From positions 1-17,722 of the forward strand of contig JAEOTJ010000406.1 of assembly GCA_016839905.1 (NCBI GenBank): 17,722 nucleotides of DNA, read 5' to 3'. The stretch comes from Promethearchaeota archaeon. Its GTDB lineage: Archaea > Asgardarchaeota > Lokiarchaeia > Sigynarchaeales > SOKP01. The notes beneath the pieces are model-generated. The model ran no database searches. It was not told where the DNA came from and was given only the letters and a program-made list of their open reading frames with translations. The position numbers and the translations under genes were made by a program. Of the stretch, positions 1-8,484 are shown piece after piece. Position 1 is the stretch's first letter, and each line of letters begins with the position of its first letter.

Positions 1-106
1 AACGCTTTCTATTAGAAAATGAGCGTGATAGGAGGTTATAATTCGTGTAATTGTTAGAATTTAAAGATTGGAATGAATTAAGACAGCTAAGTTGTGAATC
101 GAATAA

Positions 107-126
107 ATAAAAAAAATAAAAAAAGA
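107..126 (-). terminator. Oligo-T terminator after the six-unit 2TM protein
   Basis: Read on the - strand, two long T runs (seven and eight T, split by one A) lie about 35-50 bases beyond the stop at 158. There is no GC-rich stem. Archaeal RNA polymerase terminates at such U-tracts, so this fits the 3' end of the upstream gene, but the call rests on base composition only. Confidence 0.45.
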
Positions 127-157
127 TAAATAGATTTAAAAATTTTTATTTATTTGA

Positions 158-1552
158 CTATTTTTTCGCCATATTCCATATCAATAAATGAAATCCTATG
201 CCTATACCCCAACCAGCTAAAGTAATTACGCTCCACATAAAGGTTGGAGTAAGGAGAACATTGAGAATTATGAGATAGACGCCTACAGAAATATATGCCG
301 TTAGATGAATTAACGCGGTTATAGTTAAGAAATCCTTAATTGGCTTTAAGATAATTATAGTAATCACGCCATGACACGCCACTCCAATTGCCCACCCCAT
401 TGCAGGGTGTAATAGCAAGCCTAAGAGATCAAGGGCTGCTAAATCGATGCCGATCAAGATGATTCCAACAATATATACAGCTACATGCATTATGAAAATC
501 CATTTCCAAAATAGTAAATTAACTGCTTTTGCGCGAATTTCAAAATCTTCAAGATCCTTCCCAGAGAATTGGTTTTTTGCTTTTTCAATGGCAGGTTTTA
601 ACATCGAATCGAAAGTCAATGCAATTATTACATGAAATGCCAGAATCACCCCCCATAACACGAGAGAATATTTAATCCCGTGTAAATATTGTTGTTTTAT
701 GATGAACAGGCAAATACTATAGATATTGAGAGCAATATAAGCTGCGATATGAACAATCAATCCTTTCATAACTGGTTTAATAGACTCTACCCTTGTTAAT
801 AGAACATAAGTTAGAAGGTGTAATCCGAGGAAAATTGCCCAGCCAATTGTTGGATCAGATGAGGTGTTTGTTCTAATCTGTATAGCGATATAATCGCTCC
901 AGAGAGTATATATTAATATGTTAACGACAACATAATATAATGCGTGAATTATAACAAGCCATAAATTGAAAATGGTCAGATTTGCTTTCATTTTCAGTCT
1001 TTTCTCTGAAAAATCAGGATGTTTTCCTTTGAGTTTATTCTTTTCCTTATTGATAAAGGACTCCCAGGTAAAGAATCCTATTGCATGAACACAGAAACCC
1101 ATTCCCCATAATAATAGAGGCCAAAGGAAGTAAAGGATTGGACTTGATACTAAATTGAGTATCATCAAGAAAACATTAACCGAAATGTAGAAAAAAGCGT
1201 GAATGACGAATAATATTCCAAATGTAGATTGTTCTCGGATTTTTGTAAGGCACTTAATTTTATCATTATACATTAGATATATTATAGTATGAAAGCCAAT
1301 TCCATAGCCCCACCCGTATAATGAGAAGAATGGCCAGAAAACGGGAGCGCTTGTGAACAATAACGCCCAAATCAATACGAGCAAGCCATTGACAGCGAGA
1401 TATGCAAATGCATGGAGCATAAATAGATATCTATTCGATAAGATTAATGCCAAACCTCCAACTGATTTCTTTTTTACATTTTTTTCATTTTTTTTTTCAT
1501 TTGTACTCATTTTTTTTACCAAAGTTTTTTTAAAATTATTATAATTCAACAT
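158..1552 (-). CDS. Membrane protein of six tandem 2TM units
   Basis: A 464-residue integral membrane protein with a short Lys-rich N-terminus (about residues 1-35) and then six repeats of a two-helix unit, about twelve membrane spans. Each unit resembles the 2TM domain: helix 1 carries a motif like LHAFAYLAVN and helix 2 one like GWGxGIGFH. Every helix carries one histidine in register: 47/88, 118/156, 203/245, 268/307, 356/394 and 416/455, with 38-42 residues between partners. Basic loops at about 161-190 and 315-345 separate pairs of units. The histidines could bind metal or haem or only shape helix packing; the function is unknown. Two starts are possible: the ATG at 1552 and an internal ATG at 1510 (Met15, MSTNEKK). 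Neither has a Shine-Dalgarno site, and the internal one removes only a charged stretch. The gene is transcribed away from the zinc-ribbon gene's end, in the same direction, about 90 bases downstream of it. Confidence 0.9.
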   Translation of the reverse strand: MLNYNNFKKTLVKKMSTNEKKNEKNVKKKSVGGLALILSNRYLFMLHAFAYLAVNGLLVLIWALLFTSAPVFWPFFSLYGWGYGIGFHTIIYLMYNDKIKCLTKIREQSTFGILFVIHAFFYISVNVFLMILNLVSSPILYFLWPLLLWGMGFCVHAIGFFTWESFINKEKNKLKGKHPDFSEKRLKMKANLTIFNLWLVIIHALYYVVVNILIYTLWSDYIAIQIRTNTSSDPTIGWAIFLGLHLLTYVLLTRVESIKPVMKGLIVHIAAYIALNIYSICLFIIKQQYLHGIKYSLVLWGVILAFHVIIALTFDSMLKPAIEKAKNQFSGKDLEDFEIRAKAVNLLFWKWIFIMHVAVYIVGIILIGIDLAALDLLGLLLHPAMGWAIGVACHGVITIIILKPIKDFLTITALIHLTAYISVGVYLIILNVLLTPTFMWSVITLAGWGIGIGFHLLIWNMAKK

Positions 1553-1643
1553 AAGAAGAAAACTATTAATACTTTCATTAGTCCAGTTTTTGCATTAGTA
1601 AAGCATATATTCTTTTTATAACTTTAAATGATTAATAAATATT

Positions 1644-2105
1644 TCAAGAAAAAAGGATTATTACTAAAAAGATATAGATTACAAGAGTTATAATCCATGC
1701 TATAGCAAATATAAGGTAATAACCTATTTGCTGTTTTTGGTTTATTCCATAAAAGATTATGATAAATGAAATAATTGCTAAAAGTATTGAAAAAGCTAGT
1801 GGATGGTAAAGGAACTCAAAGGGTACTTCGAGAAAATCATGAGTAAGATAAAAATTCATCCACTCTGAATAGAAATCACCGTCTGTAAAATTTTCAACGA
1901 CGAATATCATGTTTATTATTGCATTCCACATTATAATCGTTAAAAAAGGGATAACCAAGGCTCCGATTACCAAATATTGTAATAATTTTCCTTCATGCTT
2001 CTCTAACACCATGCATTTTTCACACATACCCTTATGGTTCTTTTTTTGGGAATGGGTAATTTCCCCATCGCAGTACTTACAATAGTAAATTTTACCTTCT
2101 GTCAT
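1644..2105 (-). CDS. Zinc-ribbon membrane protein
   Basis: A 153-residue protein with an N-terminal zinc ribbon: Cys9, Cys12, Cys28 and Cys31 as CxxC-x15-CxxC, with His18 and His24 between. About three membrane spans follow, near residues 42-70, 102-120 and 126-152. Such a layout usually places a small metal-binding knuckle in the cytosol next to a membrane anchor, for protein or nucleic-acid contact; no catalytic motif is visible. The ATG at 2105 sits directly before the ribbon and is the natural start. The gene is divergent from the pair starting at 2249 and lies upstream of the six-unit 2TM gene in the same direction, so the two could share a transcript. I do not recognise the family. Confidence 0.85.
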   Translation of the reverse strand: MTEGKIYYCKYCDGEITHSQKKNHKGMCEKCMVLEKHEGKLLQYLVIGALVIPFLTIIMWNAIINMIFVVENFTDGDFYSEWMNFYLTHDFLEVPFEFLYHPLAFSILLAIISFIIIFYGINQKQQIGYYLIFAIAWIITLVIYIFLVIILFS

Positions 2106-2248
2106 TTTCTCTTTTACAAATAAGGTTAAACTTCTATTCTACTAAGTGTAATTATTCTTTAAGAATAATTATTTTAAATAATTATTAACTTAAATTTTAT
2201 TTATATTTTAAAATAAATAATATTTATAATATTCACAGGATAAATATA
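2106..2248. promoter_or_regulatory. Divergent promoter region with nested AT palindromes
   Basis: This 143-base spacer separates two outward-reading genes. An odd-length palindrome lies at 2150-2170, with ten-base arms AATTATTCTT and AAGAATAATT around a central T. It is followed by further AATAATTA-type repeats to about 2187. A TATA-like TTTATAAT at 2223-2230 lies about 23 bases before the ATG at 2249, which suits a leaderless or short-leader transcript. The palindrome could be an operator, but AT-rich spacers produce such symmetry by chance. Confidence 0.4.
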
Positions 2249-3214
2249 ATGAGTAAAGAAAATAAGCAATATTCCGATAAAGAGATTGAAAGATGGAAAT
2301 TGAAACTACAAAGAGAAAAAGCGCTAAAGAAAAAAAGAAACGTTCGAAGGATTGGGATACTCAAAATCTTAGTATGGATAGGGTTTCTTGGAATACCTCT
2401 TTTATATCAATTTGCGTATATTAACTCTTTAAACGGATTCACTTTTTCAGTAGATCCAAATGACCTAAGTTCTGTGAAACTAACGAGTATTACAATCAGT
2501 GATGAGACAGGCTCACAAGAATTTGATATAAATAACTTGATGGACGAAGTTATAGAGTATAATAATTTAATCTTTGAACCAGTTTTTGGTCAAAACAGTA
2601 GTCTAAATGTAACTCTTGCCGCAGAAAATGTGTTAAGTAATAATTCGCTAATACAGCCCTTAAGTCTTCATGTGGGTTATCAAATCCTAACTTTGGAAAA
2701 TCTTACTACTGCACTTCAGAATAAAACAGTTCCCCGATACCTTATTGATGCTATTTATGAAGCAATCTTCCGATGGGAGATTCCAAAGATCTTTCCTGAC
2801 TCATGGAATGATTTAGTTTATTTTTACATCGGGTATAATGGCATCTTTCCAATTACGGATATTCAAATAGTTATTGATATTATTTATAAGAGTCCGATTC
2901 GGCTAATTGAAAGTGTTAGTGATACACTCTCAAAAGAAAAGACTGTAGCTTTAAGTCTTAAAATCGCAACTGTATTAGAGGGAATCCTTCATATAATCTA
3001 TCCAATATTGGTAAATGCGACATATAAATCGATGATTGCAGGAGGTTTTTCCTTTTATGAATATTTTGGTGAATATTTTAAAACAGAATTTTATAGCATC
3101 GATCTTTGGCTTTCTCTCGGCGTCTATGCCAAATTAGGTTTTATCCCCGTAAGGTTTAAAGTGGATGTAGATCTTGTATGGGTGATAAAACAATTAATCG
3201 AGGAATATGAATAA
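2249..3214 (+). CDS. Single-span anchored exported protein of unknown function
   Basis: A 321-residue protein. A very basic N-terminus (about residues 11-34) is followed by one hydrophobic helix at 36-57, so it should be a signal-anchored protein with its main part outside. The ectodomain has several N-x-S/T sites (for example NSSLNVT and NLTTALQNKT), compatible with archaeal N-glycosylation. The central part is mixed hydrophobic. The last 45 residues (YSIDLWLSLGVYAKLGFIPVRF region) alternate like beta strands and faintly resemble LEA-type extracellular domains, but I cannot assign a family. Its TAA stop at 3212-3214 is followed immediately by the ATG of the next gene, so the two are almost certainly co-transcribed and translationally coupled. 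The ATG at 2249 has a TATA-like box about 23 bases upstream. Confidence 0.85.
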   Translation: MSKENKQYSDKEIERWKLKLQREKALKKKRNVRRIGILKILVWIGFLGIPLLYQFAYINSLNGFTFSVDPNDLSSVKLTSITISDETGSQEFDINNLMDEVIEYNNLIFEPVFGQNSSLNVTLAAENVLSNNSLIQPLSLHVGYQILTLENLTTALQNKTVPRYLIDAIYEAIFRWEIPKIFPDSWNDLVYFYIGYNGIFPITDIQIVIDIIYKSPIRLIESVSDTLSKEKTVALSLKIATVLEGILHIIYPILVNATYKSMIAGGFSFYEYFGEYFKTEFYSIDLWLSLGVYAKLGFIPVRFKVDVDLVWVIKQLIEEYE

Positions 3215-5035
3215 ATGAAGGAACCCATAAAGGAACTTCTTTTCCGCATCCGTAAAGTCAGGGGAGTATATCTAACCCTTTTTTGGGGAATTTTTGCACT
3301 TTTATTCTTATTTGCTGACTTGATTGTTATAGAAATTTCAAAAATGAATCCGACTTTTAAAGCGGAATTTGATCAAATAACAATTGCTCTTATGGGTCAA
3401 GATATGCCTCTTCTCTCTGTTTTTAGAATTTTATTCTATTTTTGTATTTTTTTGGTCATAGTTTCATGGTTTGATGGATTAATCTGTGAGCTAGCTAGAC
3501 TTATTGTCGCGATTTATCTTGCCATTGTTGTAATGATCCCATTTAGCACAATTATGATTACTGTTGATTATACTACATATGCTTTTACAATTAACTTGTT
3601 CCTTAGCGTATTTTTCTGGTTGTATATCTTAGTTAGGATAATTACTATCTTGCTGGAACTTTATCGGTTTAAAATTGACTTAGACTTGAATAAAAAATAT
3701 GTAATTAAAGAAGCCCAAGGTCCTAGCGAGATTATCCTTTTCAGAAATACACGTACTAATCGTATTGTAAAAAAAATCTTTAAAGAACCTAAAGAATATT
3801 CTTGGTTTGACAGTGAATTTAAAAAACCTAAACTTGAATCTGATGATAAGTTTGTTATCTCTGAATGGAAACCTCAAAGAACAAAATATGTTACTTTAAA
3901 CCGCGAAAAATCTCGAAGGTTGCTTGTATTATATATTTACATTTCAATCTACGCATTAATAGTTTTTATTATTGAAGATGGAATGGCATTTCCAATGGAT
4001 GCTACAATGAGAGTGCTCACTTTTCCATTAATGCTTTATTTCATTTTTTGTTTTCGTGATGTGGGGAAGTTATTTAAATCTGTATTACTAATGCTATTTT
4101 TTATGCTATTGGCGTTTAATTTACTTGAAGTGGGTGTAATCACTGCAAACGGTATTTTTTATTTATATTATTTAAAATTTTTATTAAATGGAATTACGAT
4201 AATCACACTCCTTATTGTTAATCCGCCAGAATTTATTAACGGGATAATTAATGGCTTTGTTTACCCTTATGATTCATTAAGTATGGCATCTATTAGGGAA
4301 TTAACTGGATATATATTTGAATATTATTATACGGTAGCGGGGATTTTATGTGTATTCATTCAAATAGCAATTTGGTTTTTTTATAATCGTAGGAAAGAGT
4401 CTGCTGTGATTCTTTCAAATAACCATATCTTTATTCGGGATAAAACAAGGACATCAAAAATTAATGATTTAAAAATTGGATTATCGCTATTACTCGCTCC
4501 AGCAAACCGTAATAAGCATCGAAACGCTCTAAGAAAGATGCAATATGACCGATTGGCAGCAATTGATGGAGGAGGATATGATTACGGTAAGATTCCATTT
4601 CATACGCTCTTAAAAGTTAAAAAAACCAAGGCACTTCCTGTTTATTATAATGTAATAATGGCAGGGTATATTATATTAATGGTATTGGTAGTAATTTCTA
4701 ATATAATTATTGGTGTGGATATTCTCTTAAATGTGTCTAGCAATATAACACTACTGATCCTTGGAATTGCTGCTTTTTATTATGTCAGAAAAAAAAAACT
4801 TCTATTCGACATCCAGTTAACTTTCGATAGATCTAAAGTCCGAGGTCCTTGGATTTATGGGCATACTTATACATCAATTAAATTTAAAGATGTAACAGGA
4901 GATTTCGCTGATAACTTATTACAACACTGTGATCCTTCAATCATCTATGGGTCATGGATTTTTGAGAAAAAAAAACAATTTCAAAACTTCAGATCAAGAA
5001 TCTTAGAAATTAAAAAGGATAAAAATGCCCTATAA
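3215..5035 (+). CDS. Large polytopic membrane protein of unknown function
   Basis: A 606-residue protein with roughly eleven predicted membrane spans in three blocks: four at about residues 18-42, 66-86, 92-116 and 122-150; five at 235-255, 262-282, 286-308, 310-336 and 366-390; and two at 475-500 and 508-524. Two soluble segments separate them, about 151-234 and 391-474, both rich in Lys/Arg and so probably cytosolic. A C-terminal soluble tail covers 525-606. No transporter signature, ATPase motif or catalytic pattern is visible. It starts with no gap after the anchored protein's stop; a GAGG at 3200-3203 inside that gene is a possible ribosome-binding site 11 bases before the ATG. The pairing suggests that the anchored ectodomain and this protein form one membrane complex, which is inference only. 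Confidence 0.85.
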   Translation: MKEPIKELLFRIRKVRGVYLTLFWGIFALLFLFADLIVIEISKMNPTFKAEFDQITIALMGQDMPLLSVFRILFYFCIFLVIVSWFDGLICELARLIVAIYLAIVVMIPFSTIMITVDYTTYAFTINLFLSVFFWLYILVRIITILLELYRFKIDLDLNKKYVIKEAQGPSEIILFRNTRTNRIVKKIFKEPKEYSWFDSEFKKPKLESDDKFVISEWKPQRTKYVTLNREKSRRLLVLYIYISIYALIVFIIEDGMAFPMDATMRVLTFPLMLYFIFCFRDVGKLFKSVLLMLFFMLLAFNLLEVGVITANGIFYLYYLKFLLNGITIITLLIVNPPEFINGIINGFVYPYDSLSMASIRELTGYIFEYYYTVAGILCVFIQIAIWFFYNRRKESAVILSNNHIFIRDKTRTSKINDLKIGLSLLLAPANRNKHRNALRKMQYDRLAAIDGGGYDYGKIPFHTLLKVKKTKALPVYYNVIMAGYIILMVLVVISNIIIGVDILLNVSSNITLLILGIAAFYYVRKKKLLFDIQLTFDRSKVRGPWIYGHTYTSIKFKDVTGDFADNLLQHCDPSIIYGSWIFEKKKQFQNFRSRILEIKKDKNAL

Positions 5036-5104
5036 CCCTTGATATTTTCGGATTAGGAGTATAAAATAATTCTTAATACTATAAAAATTCTTTATATCAC
5101 AAGT

Positions 5105-5125
5105 AAAAAAAAAAGAAATTTTTTT
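5105..5125. terminator. Bidirectional oligo-A/oligo-T terminator between convergent genes
   Basis: Ten A at 5105-5114 give a T10 tract on the - strand just beyond the permease stop at 5127. Seven T at 5119-5125 serve the + strand gene ending at 5035. Both ends of this convergent junction therefore have a U-tract, as expected for archaeal termination. Confidence 0.55.
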
Positions 5126-5126
5126 A

Positions 5127-6719
5127 TTATCTTTTAAATTTATTGAATGCTTTAATTCCAATTGCGAAAAGTAGGATTGAAAATATTGCTAGCACTCCGT
5201 AGTTCCACAATATTGAAGGATCATTGAAAGTTAATCCTTTTAGTAGTACCCCTTGCAAGGCTAGTACCGCATACCGAGTCGGGAGTGCTTTTGCGATTTC
5301 CTGCATGCTCTCACCAAAAAATTCAATTGGAAAAAAAATCCCTGACAACATCATGAGGGGTATGAGTACAATCCATACACCTCCTCCAGCTGAATCGGGA
5401 TCCTTAAAGACCGATGTTAAACAAAATGATAATGCTAATATGAAGAAGGAAAACAGGAAAATAGTTATTACTATTCCTAAAATTGCATCAAATAGCGAAG
5501 CAATTATCGGTTCCCACCCAAATAAAAACATTATGATTGCGCCGATTGTAAATTGCATAAAAACTAGAATTATGTTTACTAAGATGCTTGAAAGCACGAT
5601 TTCCCAGTTTTTTACTTCCGTTGTTGATAGTCTTTTATATATTCCATCTTTTTTTTCGCTCGTTATGACGACAATTGCAAAAGAAAGAATTGTCATAGGT
5701 CCGTATAGGATCAATCCAGGAGCTTGAAAAGTAATATTATTTGCTTCTTCACCAACAGCGCTCCCAATTTCATAAGACACATCAATTTCTAAGGGATTAG
5801 AATTTATGGTCTCTGAAATAATGCTTGATACGACACTTTGAATAATGGATTTTGTTGTAGGCGATATAGATTGAAGGAAATATATTTCAAACTTGACCGG
5901 AATAGGGATTGAAGATCCGGAAATTGGATAGATTATAGGGAGGGTTATGCTTGAATTATAACCTTGTGCCTTAAAAAAGTTCTTGCATGTTGTAGGGATA
6001 GTATTATTAATATAATGTAATTTACTATAAGATAATCCATCTCTAAAGAAAAAGCTCATGTTTACATTCCAATCATTATCCAAACCTTTACTAAAATTAT
6101 TGTTCAATATCAAAATCCCATCATAATCAGAACTTTGAAATGTACCACCCATTAATATAAAGAATTCCGGGGTGGTAATATTTGTAATTTTGAAAGAAGT
6201 AGAGGTTTGAGATTTTAAATTTTCTAACATCGCTGAAACATTAAACAAAGAAGACGATGATGAATCATTCTGCCAAAAGGCAATATCTACATATGCATTT
6301 TTTTCGAGATATGCTTCATAACCTTCAGGGAAATAAATGAAGGCATCTATTTCCTCTTCGATTGCGGCTTCAATTGCATCATCTTTAGAAGAATAATCGT
6401 GCATTTTCATCTCATCAATATCATCAAAAAGATCATGAATAAAATCGAGATCAAAATTAGGATGCGTAGAATGGTCTGCTGTTGAAGTATCATCATCCAC
6501 CCATCCAATATTATGGTCAGATAATGTATCTTCATCCATACTTCCAAAGATCATTCCTATAAGTAAGTAATAAACTAAAGGCATTCCTATCATAAATACT
6601 ATTACTCTTGGATTTTGCCAGAATCTTAATAAATTTTTCTTCGTTAATGTTATCATTCTAGAGAAGCTTGAGCTAAAATTACTTTTACCATTTTTTTTCT
6701 TTTTTATATTCTTGACCAT
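5127..6719 (-). CDS. ABC-2 type exporter permease with large ectodomain
   Basis: A 530-residue membrane subunit of an ABC-2 exporter. One span lies at about residues 36-58, then a large outside domain at about 60-330, then five spans at about 333-353, 374-400, 404-432, 446-466 and 505-524. The C-terminal part shows family features: GLILYGPMTILSFAIVVITSEKKDG, with the charged turn before KRLSTTEV, and LMMLSGIFFPIEF with ALPTRYAV near the end. This is the YhgE/DrrB-like layout, which moves drugs, lipids or other hydrophobic compounds outward; the substrate cannot be told. The first part of the ectodomain is markedly acidic and contains N-glycosylation-type sites. The gene starts 16 bases after the ATPase stop, with a GAGG about nine bases before the ATG, so the two form one operon. 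Confidence 0.92.
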   Translation of the reverse strand: MVKNIKKKKNGKSNFSSSFSRMITLTKKNLLRFWQNPRVIVFMIGMPLVYYLLIGMIFGSMDEDTLSDHNIGWVDDDTSTADHSTHPNFDLDFIHDLFDDIDEMKMHDYSSKDDAIEAAIEEEIDAFIYFPEGYEAYLEKNAYVDIAFWQNDSSSSSLFNVSAMLENLKSQTSTSFKITNITTPEFFILMGGTFQSSDYDGILILNNNFSKGLDNDWNVNMSFFFRDGLSYSKLHYINNTIPTTCKNFFKAQGYNSSITLPIIYPISGSSIPIPVKFEIYFLQSISPTTKSIIQSVVSSIISETINSNPLEIDVSYEIGSAVGEEANNITFQAPGLILYGPMTILSFAIVVITSEKKDGIYKRLSTTEVKNWEIVLSSILVNIILVFMQFTIGAIIMFLFGWEPIIASLFDAILGIVITIFLFSFFILALSFCLTSVFKDPDSAGGGVWIVLIPLMMLSGIFFPIEFFGESMQEIAKALPTRYAVLALQGVLLKGLTFNDPSILWNYGVLAIFSILLFAIGIKAFNKFKR

Positions 6720-6735
6720 CTATAATCGCCTCAAA

Positions 6736-7731
6736 TTATTCTCTTAAGGATCTCCCTGTTAAAGTTAAAAATACATTCTCTAAACTATTTCTCTGGACAC
6801 CTACATCTATTATTTGGAGCCCTTTAACTTGTTCAGAAAAATATTTAGTGATATTTCCAATCTTTCCCAGACCATCCATGGCACTTATCCTTGTGATCAT
6901 CTCTTCTTCAATATAAGAAGCGTCTAATATATAATCCAGTTTCTTAAGATTTTCAATAGCTTCTTTCAAGACATCCTTAGGGGCCTCAATTTTAAATGTC
7001 AATAAATCTCCTTTACCAATATTTTCTTTAAGATGTTCAGCTGTTCCTTGAGCAATAATTTTTCCATGATCGATAATAGCTAAGCGATCTGAAAGGATAT
7101 CTGCTTCATCCATGTAATGAGTTGTAAGAAAAATGGTTTTATTTCTAGCTTTTAATTCGAAAATATAGTCCCAAATTAACCTTCTTGTTTGTGGATCAAG
7201 TCCCGATGTTGGTTCATCTAGAAAAAGAATATCAGGATCATGAACTAAGCCAATAATTAGGTTTAATCTACGTCCCATTCCCCCACTAAGCTTTTCTGCT
7301 TTTACCTTTCTTTTATCATCCAATCCAACTTTTACAATCAAGTCCTCAATTCGCTTTTTGAGGACCAATTTATTTCCAGAATACATCCGCCCGAAAAATA
7401 AGAGATTTTGATATACGGTAAGTTCTTGATAAAAAATATTCTCTTGAGGACAGATGCCTATATGTTTTTTAACTTCAGCATGTTCCTTTATAACATCATG
7501 ACCCGCGACATATGCCTCGCCAGAGTCTGGTTTCATATAACAAGAGAGAACATTTATCGTTGTTGTTTTCCCCGCTCCGTTAGGCCCAAGGAATCCAAAG
7601 CATTCTCCTCGTTTAATCTCAAATGAAATATCATCGACTGCCTTTACATCCTCAAAGTATTTTTTTAAGTTTTTTACCTCAATTGCAAGTTCATCATTCT
7701 TTTCTTTTTTTTCTATTGAATCACTTGTCAT
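6736..7731 (-). CDS. ABC-2 type exporter ATP-binding protein (DrrA/CcmA-like)
   Basis: A 331-residue ATPase subunit with all ABC motifs intact: Walker A GPNGAGKTT at 49-57, Q-loop Gln96 in ICPQEN, signature LSGGM at 148-152, Walker B ILFLDEP at 168-174, D-loop SGLD at 176-179 and switch His205. The C-terminal extension (about 240-331) ends in SLENVFLTLTGRSLRE, typical of the DrrA-type drug and lipid exporter ATPases. It acts on the cytosolic face as a dimer, with the permease encoded directly downstream. The ATG at 7731 fits the family's length. An in-frame upstream alternative is excluded by a stop. It reads divergently from trmY across a 137-base spacer. Confidence 0.95.
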   Translation of the reverse strand: MTSDSIEKKEKNDELAIEVKNLKKYFEDVKAVDDISFEIKRGECFGFLGPNGAGKTTTINVLSCYMKPDSGEAYVAGHDVIKEHAEVKKHIGICPQENIFYQELTVYQNLLFFGRMYSGNKLVLKKRIEDLIVKVGLDDKRKVKAEKLSGGMGRRLNLIIGLVHDPDILFLDEPTSGLDPQTRRLIWDYIFELKARNKTIFLTTHYMDEADILSDRLAIIDHGKIIAQGTAEHLKENIGKGDLLTFKIEAPKDVLKEAIENLKKLDYILDASYIEEEMITRISAMDGLGKIGNITKYFSEQVKGLQIIDVGVQRNSLENVFLTLTGRSLRE

Positions 7732-7868
7732 ATCAATAACACATCAATGTTCTTTTTTTAGGTATAATTATCTTTATAATTAAAAATTATCTATAATAAA
7801 ATATTGATAATTTTATTATAGAATAATTATAGAACAATTTTTACATTAAATTTTTTATAAATCTAGAA
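7732..7868. promoter_or_regulatory. Divergent promoter region with 13-base inverted repeat
   Basis: Between the exporter operon and trmY lies a perfect inverted repeat. Arms TCTATAATAAAAT (7790-7802) and ATTTTATTATAGA (7810-7822) flank a seven-base spacer. It sits about 60 bases from one start and about 45 from the other, so it could be a shared upstream element. The AATTATCT motif occurs nearby as a direct repeat (about 7766 and 7784). AT-rich TATA-like sequences precede both starts, but their exact boxes are ambiguous. Confidence 0.4.
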
Positions 7869-8468
7869 ATGAATCTATTATTTTTTATAAAATCTGCGAC
7901 AGTTGATATTAGCAATTATACAATTAAGGAGATTCCCGGTTCTACAGGAAGGCTTGATGTCATTTCAAGATGCATTTTGGCTGCATTGGGAAAAAATGAC
8001 GAATTAAAAAGGAATGTTCAAATATGGGTATTTTTAGATAAATATGGCACTTTTATCTTTGATTCAAAGCTAATTAATCATAAAATTTTTCCCAAAACTG
8101 AATTAAGGCTCACGGATTATTTTGTTGAGATTATTCGGAATAAAAATTCAATTCAAGACCTTCAAGACAATCCTCTTAAATCAATTAGTTATTCTGAAGT
8201 TGATATTTTCAATGTTATGAAAGAACTCTCAAAAAATGATTACAATACATATATTTTGAGTGAGGAAGGAGAGGATTTCATCAAGAAAATCAAGGATATC
8301 CAATCTCAGTCAAATATTCTTTTTTTAATTGGAGATCAAACGGGAGACTTCTTAAACTCAGAGAAGTTACTTGCATTAGAGCTAAATAAAGTGAGTTTAG
8401 GCAATCAATCTTATTTAGCTTCATCTGTTATTCGATTAATATTACTTTTAATAGATTTAAATCAATAA
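7869..8468 (+). CDS. trmY: tRNA (pseudouridine(54)-N1)-methyltransferase TrmY
   Basis: A 199-residue SPOUT-class enzyme. TrmY uses S-adenosylmethionine to methylate N1 of pseudouridine 54 in the T-loop of archaeal tRNAs, giving m1-pseudouridine. Family landmarks are clear: an N-terminal strand (NLLFFIKSA), PGSTGRLDVISRCILAAL at about 23-40, the cofactor-loop motif LIGDQTG at 153-159, and the C-terminal knot segment VSLGNQSYLASSVIRLILLL at about 175-194. The length matches the family's usual 195-200. The ATG at 7869 is right at the first strand. It stands about 65 bases before the lipid synthase gene, with a T9 tract between them, so they may be separate transcripts. Confidence 0.93.
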   Translation: MNLLFFIKSATVDISNYTIKEIPGSTGRLDVISRCILAALGKNDELKRNVQIWVFLDKYGTFIFDSKLINHKIFPKTELRLTDYFVEIIRNKNSIQDLQDNPLKSISYSEVDIFNVMKELSKNDYNTYILSEEGEDFIKKIKDIQSQSNILFLIGDQTGDFLNSEKLLALELNKVSLGNQSYLASSVIRLILLLIDLNQ

Positions 8469-8471
8469 CAA

Positions 8472-8480
8472 TTTTTTTTT
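8472..8480 (+). terminator. T9 tract after trmY
   Basis: Nine consecutive T on the coding strand begin four bases beyond the trmY stop, with no stem. This fits an archaeal U-tract terminator and suggests that the next gene has its own promoter. Confidence 0.45.
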
Positions 8481-8484
8481 ATTA

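Noticed and set aside
3..41. Possible C-terminal tail of a gene entering from the left (+), ending at TAA 39-41
   Set aside because: Twelve open codons are too few to support a gene, and the other frames are equally short.
3680..3877. 65-codon open frame on the - strand
   Set aside because: It is antisense to the large membrane protein, with low-complexity Phe/Arg content.
5224..5727. 167-codon open frame on the + strand
   Set aside because: It lies opposite the well-supported ABC-2 permease, and its translation has no domain features.
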